Of a stretch of DNA of 64,000 nucleotides, positions 10,981 to 21,285 are shown one piece after another. The notes under the pieces are model-generated. The model saw nothing but the letters and a program-made list of their open reading frames with translations, had not been told where the DNA came from and made no database searches. Positions within the stretch are counted from its first letter, which is position 1. The number at the start of each line of letters is the position of its first letter. Location: NCBI RefSeq assembly GCF_000002865.3, contig NW_001865048.1:236759-300758 (forward strand), in the 5' to 3' direction. The DNA comes from Monosiga brevicollis MX1. Lineage: Eukaryota > Opisthokonta > Choanoflagellata > Craspedida > Salpingoecidae. The position numbers were made by a program, and so were the translations under genes.

Positions 10981-11886
10981 TCAGGCTGTAGGAGCATGGG
11001 TGGCGTTGCGCAAGCAGGCAACATCACTGGTCATGGACTCGTAGGTCACGGCAAATTTGGCAAAATGTGGACTACCGGGCACCCAGGGCAAGGACTGGCT
11101 GTAGAAGTGGAGCACGCGGTCGTTGAGCCAGGCGGCCGGGACGTCGCCCACCGTGTCATAAAAGAGCAGCTGCAGCAGGCCTTGCTCAAACATGGCGTCA
11201 AAGTAGTCGGTGGCCGACACCAAGAGTTCATGCACCGTGCTTTGCATCGTGGCCACATCGGGCAAGAGTCTTGTGTGAAAAAGCATGAGGCGCGTAGAGT
11301 AAACGCGGGCCCGGTCCGGGAATCGCTGTTGGAGTTCCAGAGGCACGCTTTTGGCCGACTCGCGATAAAAGCGAACCTCGGGATTGCCAACTCGCACAAA
11401 GGCAGCAGGCTGCGTGGGAGCCAAAGCCAAGATGGCCTCTGGGTTGGTGACAGCCTGCATGTCAGCGTCCATGTAGAGGATGTCATCGAAGCGGCGAAAA
11501 AGCGGATCGGTAAGCAAGTCAAGCTTGCCAAAGTGGACAGTGGTCTGCTTGTTGGACCCATAGCGCATGCCGACCCATTGCTTCGAGAGAGGCACAACCG
11601 TGGCGCCAATGTGAGTCAAAATGTCCCGAGCACAGCGAGGAACGCTGGCGTCGACGATAACCATCAGCTCCCCGGTCCAGCCATTGACACGAGCACTGTG
11701 CAGCACATTGGCTGCCCCAGGAAAGTATTTGAAGTTGCACATGGTAACCAAAACAGCCCGGTGCTCTGCAGGGGCCGCGGACACCATGTTGGATCTCATC
11801 AACGACTGCACCAGCACCAGCACCTCCAAAAGAAGTAAGAACCACCGTGCGCCCACACATCGTCGAGCCTTGGCGCCAGCTGCCAT
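10981..11886 (-). CDS. GT8-like glycosyltransferase, type II membrane/secretory
   Basis: Probably transfers a sugar from a nucleotide sugar. This is a single exon of 301 aa. A hydrophobic stretch at residues about 15-30 (WFLLLLEVLVLVQSL) suggests a signal anchor, giving a Golgi/ER lumenal catalytic domain. The catalytic region begins at about residue 44 (AVLVTMCNFKYFPGA), followed by KLDLL and the metal/nucleotide-binding DxD motif YMDADM (Asp140/Asp142), the usual GT8 (glycogenin/galactinol synthase) order. The length fits a minimal GT8 domain. The start at 11886 gives the anchor directly. Acceptor and sugar cannot be told from sequence. A 304-aa frame on the opposite strand is its antisense shadow. 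Confidence 0.78.
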   Translation of the reverse strand: MAAGAKARRCVGARWFLLLLEVLVLVQSLMRSNMVSAAPAEHRAVLVTMCNFKYFPGAANVLHSARVNGWTGELMVIVDASVPRCARDILTHIGATVVPLSKQWVGMRYGSNKQTTVHFGKLDLLTDPLFRRFDDILYMDADMQAVTNPEAILALAPTQPAAFVRVGNPEVRFYRESAKSVPLELQQRFPDRARVYSTRLMLFHTRLLPDVATMQSTVHELLVSATDYFDAMFEQGLLQLLFYDTVGDVPAAWLNDRVLHFYSQSLPWVPGSPHFAKFAVTYESMTSDVACLRNATHAPTA

Positions 11887-12507
11887 GCCGTCGTGTCTCT
11901 AAAATTTCGTGTTGCGCCAAGGACGATGACCGGCAAAGGACGAGGTCGAGAGCAGAGGGTAACAGAGGTAACCGGGTGTGCTGTACTGCACCCACGAATG
12001 GCCGGCCAGCACTGCCCGCCAAAACTCAGCCGAGGCTCGACCATGAACAAGCAAATGCGGCAGCGGGCTCTCAGTGTCCGCACACCACCGCCGATTGATG
12101 ATGTATGCATGCTTGCATGGTAGAAATCCTCGAATTTTCTTCATTTTAGAGGGGCTATTTCATAACCGAGAGAGCCGAAAGAAAGTGTTGAAAACGGCTG
12201 TTTCACCCAGTTGACCGTTACGCGTTCCAACCGTCAACTGCTGTTGGTCGGTTGCGGTGGATCCTTGAGGACCTCGGTCGAGGCCTGGTGCAGTGTGCCG
12301 CCTCTTCTTCCTGGCATCCATCTCCTGCACACGAGTCGTCTGACGGTGGCACTTGGCAACCGGGGGCAGAGCTGTTTCAGCCGCGAATGCATGAGCTACT
12401 CTCTGCTTTGGGGTTCACGATTGTAGCCACCTACCCCCTTCTTGCTTTCTCCCACCGGTCCGGGGCCCGCTCGCGGTCTGCGGCTTTCAACCTTGCCATC
12501 TGTTACC
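11887..12507. promoter_or_regulatory. divergent intergenic region, glycosyltransferase / CDC45
   Basis: About 620 bp shared by two divergent starts. GC-rich, with no microsatellite and no recognisable gene, and presumably holding both promoters. Confidence 0.5.
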
Positions 12508-15500
12508 ATGTTCGTGTCTGTGTCCGGCTTTGCCGGGGCTTACGACCGGATCTGCCGGGATGCTCTCCAGGTACGCGCCCAGGAATTCCAATGCTCTCTC
12601 TGCGTGAACGTGTGCTCTTTTTCGTGCCTGTGACGTTTGCTGGCTTGGGCGATGAAGTTTGCTCACGTCGCTCTGCCTTGCAGCCTGACAAGAAAGTGCT
12701 GATCGTGGCCGCCATGGACGTTGATGCTGCGTGCGCCTGCGGTATTCTCACGGTCTGTTCCTCCGTGACCCATTTCTTCTTCTCCCCGCTTTTGGTCGCC
12801 GACCTTGTGATTTCTTGTTTCCCATTCGCTCTTCGTGTGTTTTTCTGGGAGACCTGATCTCGTGGCTGCAATTCTTGCAGCGCCTCTTTGAGCAAGACGG
12901 CGTACAGTATCAAGTCTATCCCGTCCGCAATTATATTGATGTCAACGACATCAGTCAGCTTCTTGCTGGAGGGGACGGCCAGGTTGGTCAAGCGTTTGCG
13001 CTCGTTCGAGCTTCATCTTAGAGCATGCTGTGCCGCTGGAGTTACAAGAACCGCTCACAGCCTTTCTCTCTGCCTTGATGCCACAGCTCTTTTGTGCTGC
13101 CATTCTCCTCAACGTGGGCGCCAGCTACGACGCTGCAGAACTTATGCAAGCTCACGAGACTCAGCCCAATGAACACATGACCATCTACATGTTTGAAGCC
13201 CATCGCCCCATCAACTTGTACAACGTGTTTGGCGACGTTCAAATCTTTGATGATGGCGAGGTTAGGGAACAGCCCCGCTACTGAGTTTGTTCCCGTGCTT
13301 GCTCTGCTTGTATGCACGGCTGCATTCACCCGTACCCTGCGGTCATGGCTGCTATCACACGCGCGCACACACACGCACACGCGTACGCAGACCTCAACGG
13401 CCATTCCCGAACGCGACGCCGTGTATCTGACCGACGATGAGGACGAGGACGACGAGGATGACCGGTCGGACGCTTCAGACAACGAAGATACCGCTTCGGA
13501 GGGAGGCACGCCTGAAAAACGCACCAAGCGCCAGGTATCCTATCCTGCATCGTCTTCTCCGAACATACCAGGGTTGCAAGTGAGCACAGGTCCTGTGATG
13601 TCAGCAAGCCTCACTCTCCATTGCTTTCTCACAACACACAGCGCTACGAGGATCGACGCCTGCGACGTTTGCAAACGCAGTCCTACTATGAATACTCTTA
13701 TCACACCACGCCCATTTCCGTCCTTCTCTGGCATTTGGTGATGGAAAAACGCCGCGAGAGCAACGACAGCCTCTGGCGCGCCATGGTTGCCCTGGTTGAA
13801 GCCTTTGTCGAAGATCGGATATCAGCGTACGTCGCCGTCTTTGTTGCTTCACGGCCATTCAAAATGCTGATGCCTCGACACCGCCGTCTTCTATGCGCTC
13901 ACCAAACGGAACTCTTAGGGAGCTTTACTCGCGCATGTACTCGGATCTCAAGCGTGATATGGAACGCCTCAATGCGTACGTGTCTTGCAGCCCTGTGTCT
14001 GGCAGCCCTGCCCATGAGCGTCGTGATCTCCAGTATCACACCACAGACTGACTAGAATGGAGCTCATGCCGAGTCTGCATGGCGCGAATGCGTAGAAGCG
14101 ACGAATCCGAGGGAATTGTACGAACTGTGCACTTGCGCGAAATCAAGCAGGATTTTCGTTTCCCTCTTTATCGCCATTGGAACATCTACGACGCCATGTG
14201 CAATTCCCGGTCGGTGGACCACTTCATTTGCTCCAAAGCAGGCCTTTATATAACTTGGCAGTGATTCACAACAGACTCACACGCCGCGTCCCCTTGCTGG
14301 TTAACCTCGGCGTATAAAATCTCGCTGACGGGTGTGCAGCTATGTTGCAGCACGAGTTGATGTTTGGAAAACCAAGGGCGAGGCGGCTCTCTGCAACATG
14401 CTGGCCCAAGTTGGCGTGTCCAAGCAGACCTGCAAGCAAAATTTTATTGCCTGGGTCAGTCCGGCTGAATTGCGTGTATACCTGGTGCCTTTGCATGGCC
14501 CTCCTTCCCCCCACGCGTGTTGTTGTGCCCGGGCCCGGGCTCGTAACTCATGTGAGGTCTTATACTGTAGACGGATGGCAATGCGAGAAAACGCGTCATG
14601 GAGAGCTTGATTCAAGCTCTGACCGACATGGGCATTGATCATTGCACAATCCCCAGCTTCGAATACCAATTTGAGTATCAGCGAGCGGTATGTCCTTGCT
14701 TTGCCTACCTGCCCGGTGCAAGGCTCAAATCGGTTGTGCCCGCCTTCTTTGATCTTGACTCGCATGAAACGGCAACCGCAGCTATCAGCCTCGGACCTAG
14801 CGTATGCAGTGGGCGCGCAGTTTCTATTCCCTCGTGCCGAGGGCGATTGGCAGCAAGCCTTTTACACATCCCTCGATATTTTGACCATGCGCAAGCGTGC
14901 GGCATTTGAGGATGGCTGCAACAAGGCCATGGAACTGGTGAGTGCTCCAACAGTTGGCCGTTCATCACAAGGACGCGGTTGAACTGTCGCTCACGACGTG
15001 AGCTGTTGTGTTGCAGGAACGCGTGCTACTGCGTCAGGTGCAAACCTGCTTGAACAACGGTGGCACGTCCATGGCCAAGCGATACCGACTCTACAGCATC
15101 CTCGATACTTCAGATCACAAGTATTTTCACTCCTACGGCATGCTACACCGCCTTGCTCGTTTCTTGGTCGATCATCGTCGGTACGTCGCTGCACGCCACA
15201 GTTGATGATCAAGGGCCTTCTTTGTCGCCTGTTTGTTCGCCGCCTGTTTGTTGGCCGCCTTTATATCTTGGCTAACGGTTGTCTACATCCCGCCTCGTCT
15301 CGTGAGCAGATTCAGCATTGGCGCTCGCCGCAGCGCTGAGCACCACATTGTGGCATCGCGTGCCGATGACAAGATTCTTCTTGTGGGCATCTGGGCAAAG
15401 AAGCGACGTCAGGAGGGTGATGCTGTGCCCAACAAGTTTGGCTCCTTGGTATGATAGACCCGCTCGCTCCTTGCTTGCGCGATGCCATGCACCTTTACCA

Positions 15501-15712
15501 AAGGCAGTTCAAAAATATGTGATTGTACACTGTGCGCTAATTGGTGTTGTATCTGACTTTTTTTGCAGTTTGAGCGCATGACGGACCTGCATGCCTCACT
15601 GTATGAGGGTACCACGGCTACGCAATTTGAACGCCCCATGCTGGAGCTCAAGCCTGATCGCATGCAAGAATTTTGCAATGTGCTGGTCCGCGTTCTGACT
15701 GAAAGTGCCTGA
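12508..15712 (+). CDS. CDC45: CDC45, replicative helicase (CMG) subunit
   Basis: CDC45 joins MCM2-7 and GINS to form the CMG helicase at replication forks; it keeps a RecJ/DHH-like fold. Fourteen exons: 12508-12570, 12684-12752, 12881-12982, 13087-13260, 13391-13534, 13642-13826, 13919-13975, about 14096-14209, 14340-14454, 14571-14687, 14782-14937, 15017-15180, 15310-15448, 15569-15712. They sum to 580 aa, near the usual length of about 570. Landmarks: VAAMDVDAACAC (human ASDVDALCAC), EAHRPINLYNVF (human DTHRPVNVVNVY), then an acidic linker (DDEDEDDEDDRSD), then LYRHWNIYDAMCNS (human LYQHWSLHDSLCNT), and the conserved C-terminal part. All joins keep frame; only the start of exon 8 has alternative acceptors. 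Confidence 0.93.
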
Positions 15713-16519
15713 GATGGTGATCCATAGCACAGGGTCGTCACTTTGCCCGGCTAGCAACGTTGAGCTGCATTGGTTGGCTGTATTGACCCTCTGAGTGTAT
15801 TATTGTTCGTCTCGTGATCAAGTGCTCGTGTTATTGTCGCTCACAAACCCCCTCTGTGACGCTTTGTTGCCATCGTTTCGTTTTCGTATTTCTTTGTGAT
15901 AACTACTCTCCCCATTGTCAGTGCCTTGGACGGAGGTCGGTAGGCGTCTGATCCTTTCTCCCCTGATTTTTTACTTGCTTTTTCTTTTTTTCTCCCTCTG
16001 CTGTCCCGTCTGTTTGCTTGTTTTCATCTTAACCGGCTTTTTTCGTCGTCCTCTGGTTCTCCTTTATCGTTGTTATTTGACTGGCTGAATTGTGTCGTGC
16101 TTGTGCTTGAGCGCAATACGAGCATGCTTTTGGTCTGTGGAATTGCGTCCCTGCTCATGCGTGTACCTTGTTCTCGTCTTTTCCGGTGCATGACTGTACT
16201 CAACTGCAGCAGCTTCTTCTGTGAAGGCAGCATCTGTGCTGGATGTGCTAGCGTGGAAAGGTTGAGGCGATCATCGTGCTGTCGCCACCCCTGTATTCTA
16301 ATTCCGTGCTCCATGCCGAATCGAAAGTGAATGAACATCTGCGTCTCTTTTCTCTTTTCAAGCTCGGTGAGCCGTGAAACAAGTGATAGCGCAACGAGGC
16401 ACGACCCGGCTGTTTCTCTCCGTGTTCCCACAGCCCCTTTCAAACGTTTTTGAGCAAAGAGCCGCAGATTTCCTTTTGTTTTTTGTTTTTTGATGTTGAA
16501 AGGTCTTTTACATCCGATG
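15713..16519. other. intergenic region downstream of CDC45
   Basis: AT-richer than its surroundings, with T-rich runs and no convincing coding frame. It ends at the probable left end of the transposon at 16520. Confidence 0.5.
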
Positions 16520-16535
16520 TACAGTCACCGAGGGT

Positions 16536-16562
16536 ATTTGTTACCTTTGGACATTTGTTACC
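16536..16562 (+). repeat. direct repeats ATTTGTTACC near the transposon end
   Basis: Two identical 10-bp copies start 17 bp apart, 14 bp inside the putative CAGT terminus. Subterminal repeats are typical binding sites for pogo-family HTH domains; the function here is inferred. Confidence 0.6.
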
Positions 16563-17048
16563 AAAAATAAATTTTTTTCCCGTTCCTTTTTCCCTCTGTT
16601 GGAGGCTGGAGCTGTCTGGCAAGGAAGATAAACGGCAGCGCCCTGGTGGCCACTCGATCAATCTTCATAAATCAAAAGGTGGGATACATTTTTTACCCCA
16701 TTAACTATGGTTGAGCCAGTTTTCGAATGCTCATCTCCTTGGATTCCGCTGATATGTGGCTGCCATTTCGGGTCATCCCACCTCGGCTGGCAGACAGCCG
16801 CCATGCGGCATCGCCGGGGTAAACAGGCATGTACAGGGGTTGCAACGGCCGGGCATGATGAAAGCCGGGTTTGTCAAGGATATCGGTGCGCCTTGGAGTT
16901 GAAAACCGCTTCACTGTGTGACTCTTTGGTGTTGGAACGTTGACATTTCCCCGCATACAGCTGACAGTGGTATTTGTGCCTATAGGCCGAGCGTCGAGCC
17001 AAGGCAGATCGTGTATCCCAACTCCTACGTCAGCTCACGGCGAGTTCG

Positions 17049-18520
17049 ATGACTTCCATTGAAATTCAGCAGTATTTAGAGGTTGATGGCCTTCGTCAAT
17101 TGACGCGTCAACAACTTGGCAGCCTGGTCAACCCTCTTACGAGCGCCAGTGCCCGAAGGGGGCGCCCCAATCGATCCGACGGGCTTCTGAAGCTGTACGG
17201 TATCACCAGAGCCGATCTTGTGGCTGCGCAACGGCGGAGACAGCGAGGCATCCAACCTCATGACGGCAGGCGGATTCTTCTGGCGCATGAGCGTGTAGCT
17301 TTGACAAACTGGCTAGAGACCTGCAGTGAGAAGCGTGCGTGTAAGAGCCGTGGCATGGTTGTGTGCGAGCTTCTTGAGATTCGTCGCAGTGCCCGAGAGG
17401 ACGCACTCAATACGAATAGCGAATTGCTTGATCGGATTCCCACACTCAGCTCTGCTGAGCTTGCTCTTCTTGCTCGTCATCAAGAGGCTGAAAGCTCGGA
17501 CAACCCCATGAGCCAGGCGCGTTTGAGCAATGACTGGTTTCGAGGATTGGAGTCCGACTCCAACATTTATCTTACCACCGCGGTGACTCAGTATCCAGCA
17601 AGAGTAACAGCCGCAACAGCCGAGGCTTGTACACGACATTTTTCGAGTCTTGACGAGCTCTTGGCAGACCTTGACTTCGTTCATCGCTCAGGGCGTCATG
17701 CTGGCATGATCAAAACCAACTGTAAGTTGACTTTCCTAGACAGCGCGAGCGCTGCTGCCTGTCTACGTCTGCATGTGCTGCAAACATACTTTTGTATCCT
17801 CCTGATGCATGTCTGTTCTTATTCATGCCGGCCCCAGGTCTTGGCCGTATCTTATCCGTGGATGAGATGCCTGGTCTCCGTGCCGGATTCACAAGGAATG
17901 TCAAGGTGTATTCCTCAGCCGACCGAACTGTAGATCAAGGGTGTCTTCCCGGACGAACCTACAATGAGACGATCACGCTGGTTCTCAGCATTGCAATGGA
18001 TGGGACCGTGTTGCCGCCAATGGTGATTCATGCAAATCGTGGTCTTGGAGGAGACGAGGTTGGGCCGGCACAGCTCCCCGAATCAATCACGGGCAACCCA
18101 GACTATTCGCATTTTTTTTGCTGTTCAACGAAAAGTGGTTGGATCAATCGCCACCTCTTCGTCGCCTTTTGTCGGCGAATCAGATCTTTTCTCGGGCATA
18201 CCGAGCCCATTATTCTGCTTTCGGATGGACACAGCACCCGCATGTCGCTTGCAGTCACCAACTACCTTCGCTCGATCAACATTTTTTTATTTTTGATCCC
18301 CCCGAATACGAGCCATTGCCTATCCCCGAATGATCAATGGCATCAACATATCAATCGGACACGTATTTCTTATACACTGCGCCATTCACGGCAGCTAGTT
18401 GGAGAGGCAGCCACCCTCGACGAGGAATTGTGTGCTCTTTATTTTGCCATCCACTTTCAAAGCAGTCAAGTCAAACGGGTACAGGCTGCCTTCCGCCATG
18501 CGCTTGGAGCGAGCTGTTAG
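17049..18520 (+). CDS. DDE transposase, Tc1/mariner superfamily, pogo/Tigger-like
   Basis: Catalyses cut-and-paste transposition with three acidic metal ligands. Two exons, 17049-17721 and 17838-18520 (donor GTAAGT, acceptor CCCAG), give 451 aa in frame. First Asp: GRILSVDEMPG (Asp233). Second: IILLSDGHSTRM (Asp354). Third: PPNTSHCLSPND (Asp390), so DD35D spacing, and the PPNTSH box is typical of pogo/Jerky-type DDE_1 enzymes. The N-terminal 220 residues are basic and probably hold the DNA-binding helices, but no exact HTH was identified. Coding sense continues upstream to an AG at about 16986 (AERRAKADR before the Met), so a 5' exon may be missing. Both exons are free of stops, so the copy may be intact or recent. 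A frame overlapping its end (about 18500-18656) could be a spliced C-terminal extension. Confidence 0.8.
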
Positions 18521-18656
18521 ACACATGAAGAACCAACCCTCACACGTTGAACCCGAGGATACAGCAGTGACGCCTCCCCAAAGCCCGGCAAGCACGCCAT
18601 CTGGTTCAAGCACTCCGAGGTCAAACACAACGCCGCAGCCACTGGTACGGGTTTAG

Positions 18657-19565
18657 GACGCCAATTGGAGTCTTGATGAAGGCCGGGCGCACTTCGATCG
18701 TCTGGCTGCGAGTTTTTCGCGCCTTGAAGAGCGTCATCAAGATATGATTCGCTCAACGCCGCGTCAGCGCCGCCTACTCGATCGCATCACGCCTCAAGAG
18801 CGGTCACGACGGCGACGTGCCCCCATTTTTGGGCCAATGTCATCGGGGCCAAGCGCCGCAGATCTCGAAGGGCGTGAGCGGCGCCGTGTTCATCTTCATG
18901 CGTCGAGGGAACGACGAGCAGCAAGAGTGGCAAATGAAGCTGATCTACGTGCTGCTTTAAACGTACAACGCATCACGATTGCCAACCTGAAAAGCTTCTG
19001 TCGATCGCATTGCCTCGGCACGACTGGCAGCCGTGCCGAGCTCATCGCACGCACAAGGACACAACTCGAGCTCCCACAGCCCCCAACCACTCCCTCATCG
19101 CCAGGCAGGCCAGCTGGGGAGGTATTCGAGCCTTTGGCAACCCCTTTGGCGCAGATTGAGTCCCGAGAGGACGCCGAGCTTACCCCCATGCCTGCGTCTC
19201 CGCCGCGTGATGACCGAAATTCACTTCCCTCAGATTCAACCCCGCCCATTCTTACAGCAGCATCAGCAGCACCTTCTCTTGACCGAATCGTTGAAGAGGA
19301 GCCTCAAGAACCTATTGCGCGTGTCGGAGGTCACTTTGCAGACTCCGATCTCCAGTTTTGGCTCCGAGACTATACCTCTCAAACTCAACCATTCCAGGAC
19401 GCAACAAGCCCTGAATCAAACGCGCCAGCCGCGCCTCTGGCCTGCTCAAATACAGACCAGAACGAGATTGATTTGCTCATCAGGGCTTGCGACGAGAGTA
19501 CCAAAAAGTACAAGGCGTATATCGACTCACTGATCGCACTAGAGCCCCATACTTCCACGTCTTAA
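18657..19565 (+). CDS. SAP-motif protein or C-terminal part of the transposon protein
   Basis: The frame is open from an AG at 18655-18656 (DANWSLDEGRAHFDRL) to the stop at 19563-19565; the first Met is at 18744. Residues read from that Met: an Arg-rich segment (about 7-65), then at about 78-105 a SAP-like helix pair (ITIANLKSFCRSHCLG followed by GSRAELIART), a motif that binds AT-rich DNA. A Pro/Ser-rich and acidic tail follows. Lack of a clear start and the position directly after the transposase suggest either a 3' exon of the transposase gene or a second element protein. No function beyond DNA binding can be assigned. Confidence 0.5.
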   Translation, partial: DANWSLDEGRAHFDRLAASFSRLEERHQDMIRSTPRQRRLLDRITPQERSRRRRAPIFGPMSSGPSAADLEGRERRRVHLHASRERRAARVANEADLRAALNVQRITIANLKSFCRSHCLGTTGSRAELIARTRTQLELPQPPTTPSSPGRPAGEVFEPLATPLAQIESREDAELTPMPASPPRDDRNSLPSDSTPPILTAASAAPSLDRIVEEEPQEPIARVGGHFADSDLQFWLRDYTSQTQPFQDATSPESNAPAAPLACSNTDQNEIDLLIRACDESTKKYKAYIDSLIALEPHTSTS

Positions 19566-19586
19566 AAATAACACGAATTGAAGCTT

Positions 19587-20586
19587 NNNNNNNNNNNNNN
19601 NNNNNNNNNNNNNNNNNNNNNNNNNNNNNNNNNNNNNNNNNNNNNNNNNNNNNNNNNNNNNNNNNNNNNNNNNNNNNNNNNNNNNNNNNNNNNNNNNNNN
19701 NNNNNNNNNNNNNNNNNNNNNNNNNNNNNNNNNNNNNNNNNNNNNNNNNNNNNNNNNNNNNNNNNNNNNNNNNNNNNNNNNNNNNNNNNNNNNNNNNNNN
19801 NNNNNNNNNNNNNNNNNNNNNNNNNNNNNNNNNNNNNNNNNNNNNNNNNNNNNNNNNNNNNNNNNNNNNNNNNNNNNNNNNNNNNNNNNNNNNNNNNNNN
19901 NNNNNNNNNNNNNNNNNNNNNNNNNNNNNNNNNNNNNNNNNNNNNNNNNNNNNNNNNNNNNNNNNNNNNNNNNNNNNNNNNNNNNNNNNNNNNNNNNNNN
20001 NNNNNNNNNNNNNNNNNNNNNNNNNNNNNNNNNNNNNNNNNNNNNNNNNNNNNNNNNNNNNNNNNNNNNNNNNNNNNNNNNNNNNNNNNNNNNNNNNNNN
20101 NNNNNNNNNNNNNNNNNNNNNNNNNNNNNNNNNNNNNNNNNNNNNNNNNNNNNNNNNNNNNNNNNNNNNNNNNNNNNNNNNNNNNNNNNNNNNNNNNNNN
20201 NNNNNNNNNNNNNNNNNNNNNNNNNNNNNNNNNNNNNNNNNNNNNNNNNNNNNNNNNNNNNNNNNNNNNNNNNNNNNNNNNNNNNNNNNNNNNNNNNNNN
20301 NNNNNNNNNNNNNNNNNNNNNNNNNNNNNNNNNNNNNNNNNNNNNNNNNNNNNNNNNNNNNNNNNNNNNNNNNNNNNNNNNNNNNNNNNNNNNNNNNNNN
20401 NNNNNNNNNNNNNNNNNNNNNNNNNNNNNNNNNNNNNNNNNNNNNNNNNNNNNNNNNNNNNNNNNNNNNNNNNNNNNNNNNNNNNNNNNNNNNNNNNNNN
20501 NNNNNNNNNNNNNNNNNNNNNNNNNNNNNNNNNNNNNNNNNNNNNNNNNNNNNNNNNNNNNNNNNNNNNNNNNNNNNNNNNNNNNN
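19587..20586. other. assembly gap (1000 N)
   Basis: Exactly 1000 N, most likely a placeholder between contigs and not a measured length. It is flanked by transposon sequence on the left and a (TC)n microsatellite on the right, both common causes of assembly breaks. Confidence 0.99.

Positions 20587-20677
<91 letters not shown>
20587..20677 (+). repeat. (TC)n microsatellite at the gap edge
   Basis: About 45 uninterrupted TC units begin at the first base after the gap, so true length is unknown. A second shorter CT run lies at about 20741-20754. Confidence 0.97.
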
Positions 20678-20678
<1 letters not shown>

Positions 20679-21285
20679 GTTGTACTTTTCCTTTGTGTCT
20701 TTGCTCTTTACTTCAAACCGACCAAACCAATTCATTTCTCCCTCTCTCTCTCTCATGTGTCTTTTTCATTTTTTATTTCTCGGTACACTGCCGTTACGTT
20801 TGATGGGTACGTTGTACTGTGGCGTTGGCGATCTCGCGGGCAACAGTAATAAACGGCAGCGGTGCCAGATATGAATCAGGTTTTGTTTGAGAGGGAGCAG
20901 AGAGAGCTTATGTAGGGGGAAGGGCAAAGAGGTGGGAGCAAGGGGGTAGATCAAAAACCTCAAAACGGATGAAGCAAGGGGCGCAAGAAGCTTCACGACG
21001 GCGCTTGATGGCAGCGTCTCATGCTCACATGACTGTCTAAAAGCGGCCACACAACCCCAATCGCTTCCTCACACGTGTTCATTTGCTGGACTCTCCATTC
21101 GCATTCGCAGGCGCTCTTTTCCCCACGCGTGCGCTGCAACAGACCTTTTCAAAAGACCCGTGCCCTGCGCTGACGCTGCTTGACCTTTGGCGAAGCTCTG
21201 CACGTGGGGTCGAATGTGAATGTGTTGGCTGCTGCTGTTTCCCCTTTTGTGTAAAGACAAAGGTTGTAACGATCATCTGGCCACC
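20678..21285. promoter_or_regulatory. upstream region of the nucleotide-sugar transporter
   Basis: Pyrimidine-rich to about 20790, then a mixed region with no gene. It ends in the favourable start context CCACCATGA at 21281-21289. Confidence 0.5.

Larger units (their letters stand above)
16520..19586 (+). mobile_element. pogo/Tigger-like DNA transposon, right end lost in the assembly gap
   Basis: A TA dinucleotide at 16520-16521 is followed by CAGTCACCGAGGG. That is the kind of end expected for pogo/Tigger elements, which insert at TA and start CAGT. Just inside are two direct copies of ATTTGTTACC (16536-16545 and 16553-16562), which could be subterminal transposase-binding sites. The element encodes a DDE transposase (17049-18520) and a further frame with a SAP-like motif (about 18657-19565). 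The matching right inverted repeat is not visible; sequence stops at the 1000-N gap and resumes in a microsatellite. The transposase is well supported; the left end is inferred from pattern alone. Confidence 0.65.

Noticed and set aside
10924-11838. 304-aa plus-strand open frame
   Set aside because: Antisense to the GT8-like gene, which has the DxD motif and signal anchor; the plus frame has no family pattern.
19487-20849. Long open frames across the N gap
   Set aside because: They exist only because N has no stop codons; flanks are TC repeat.
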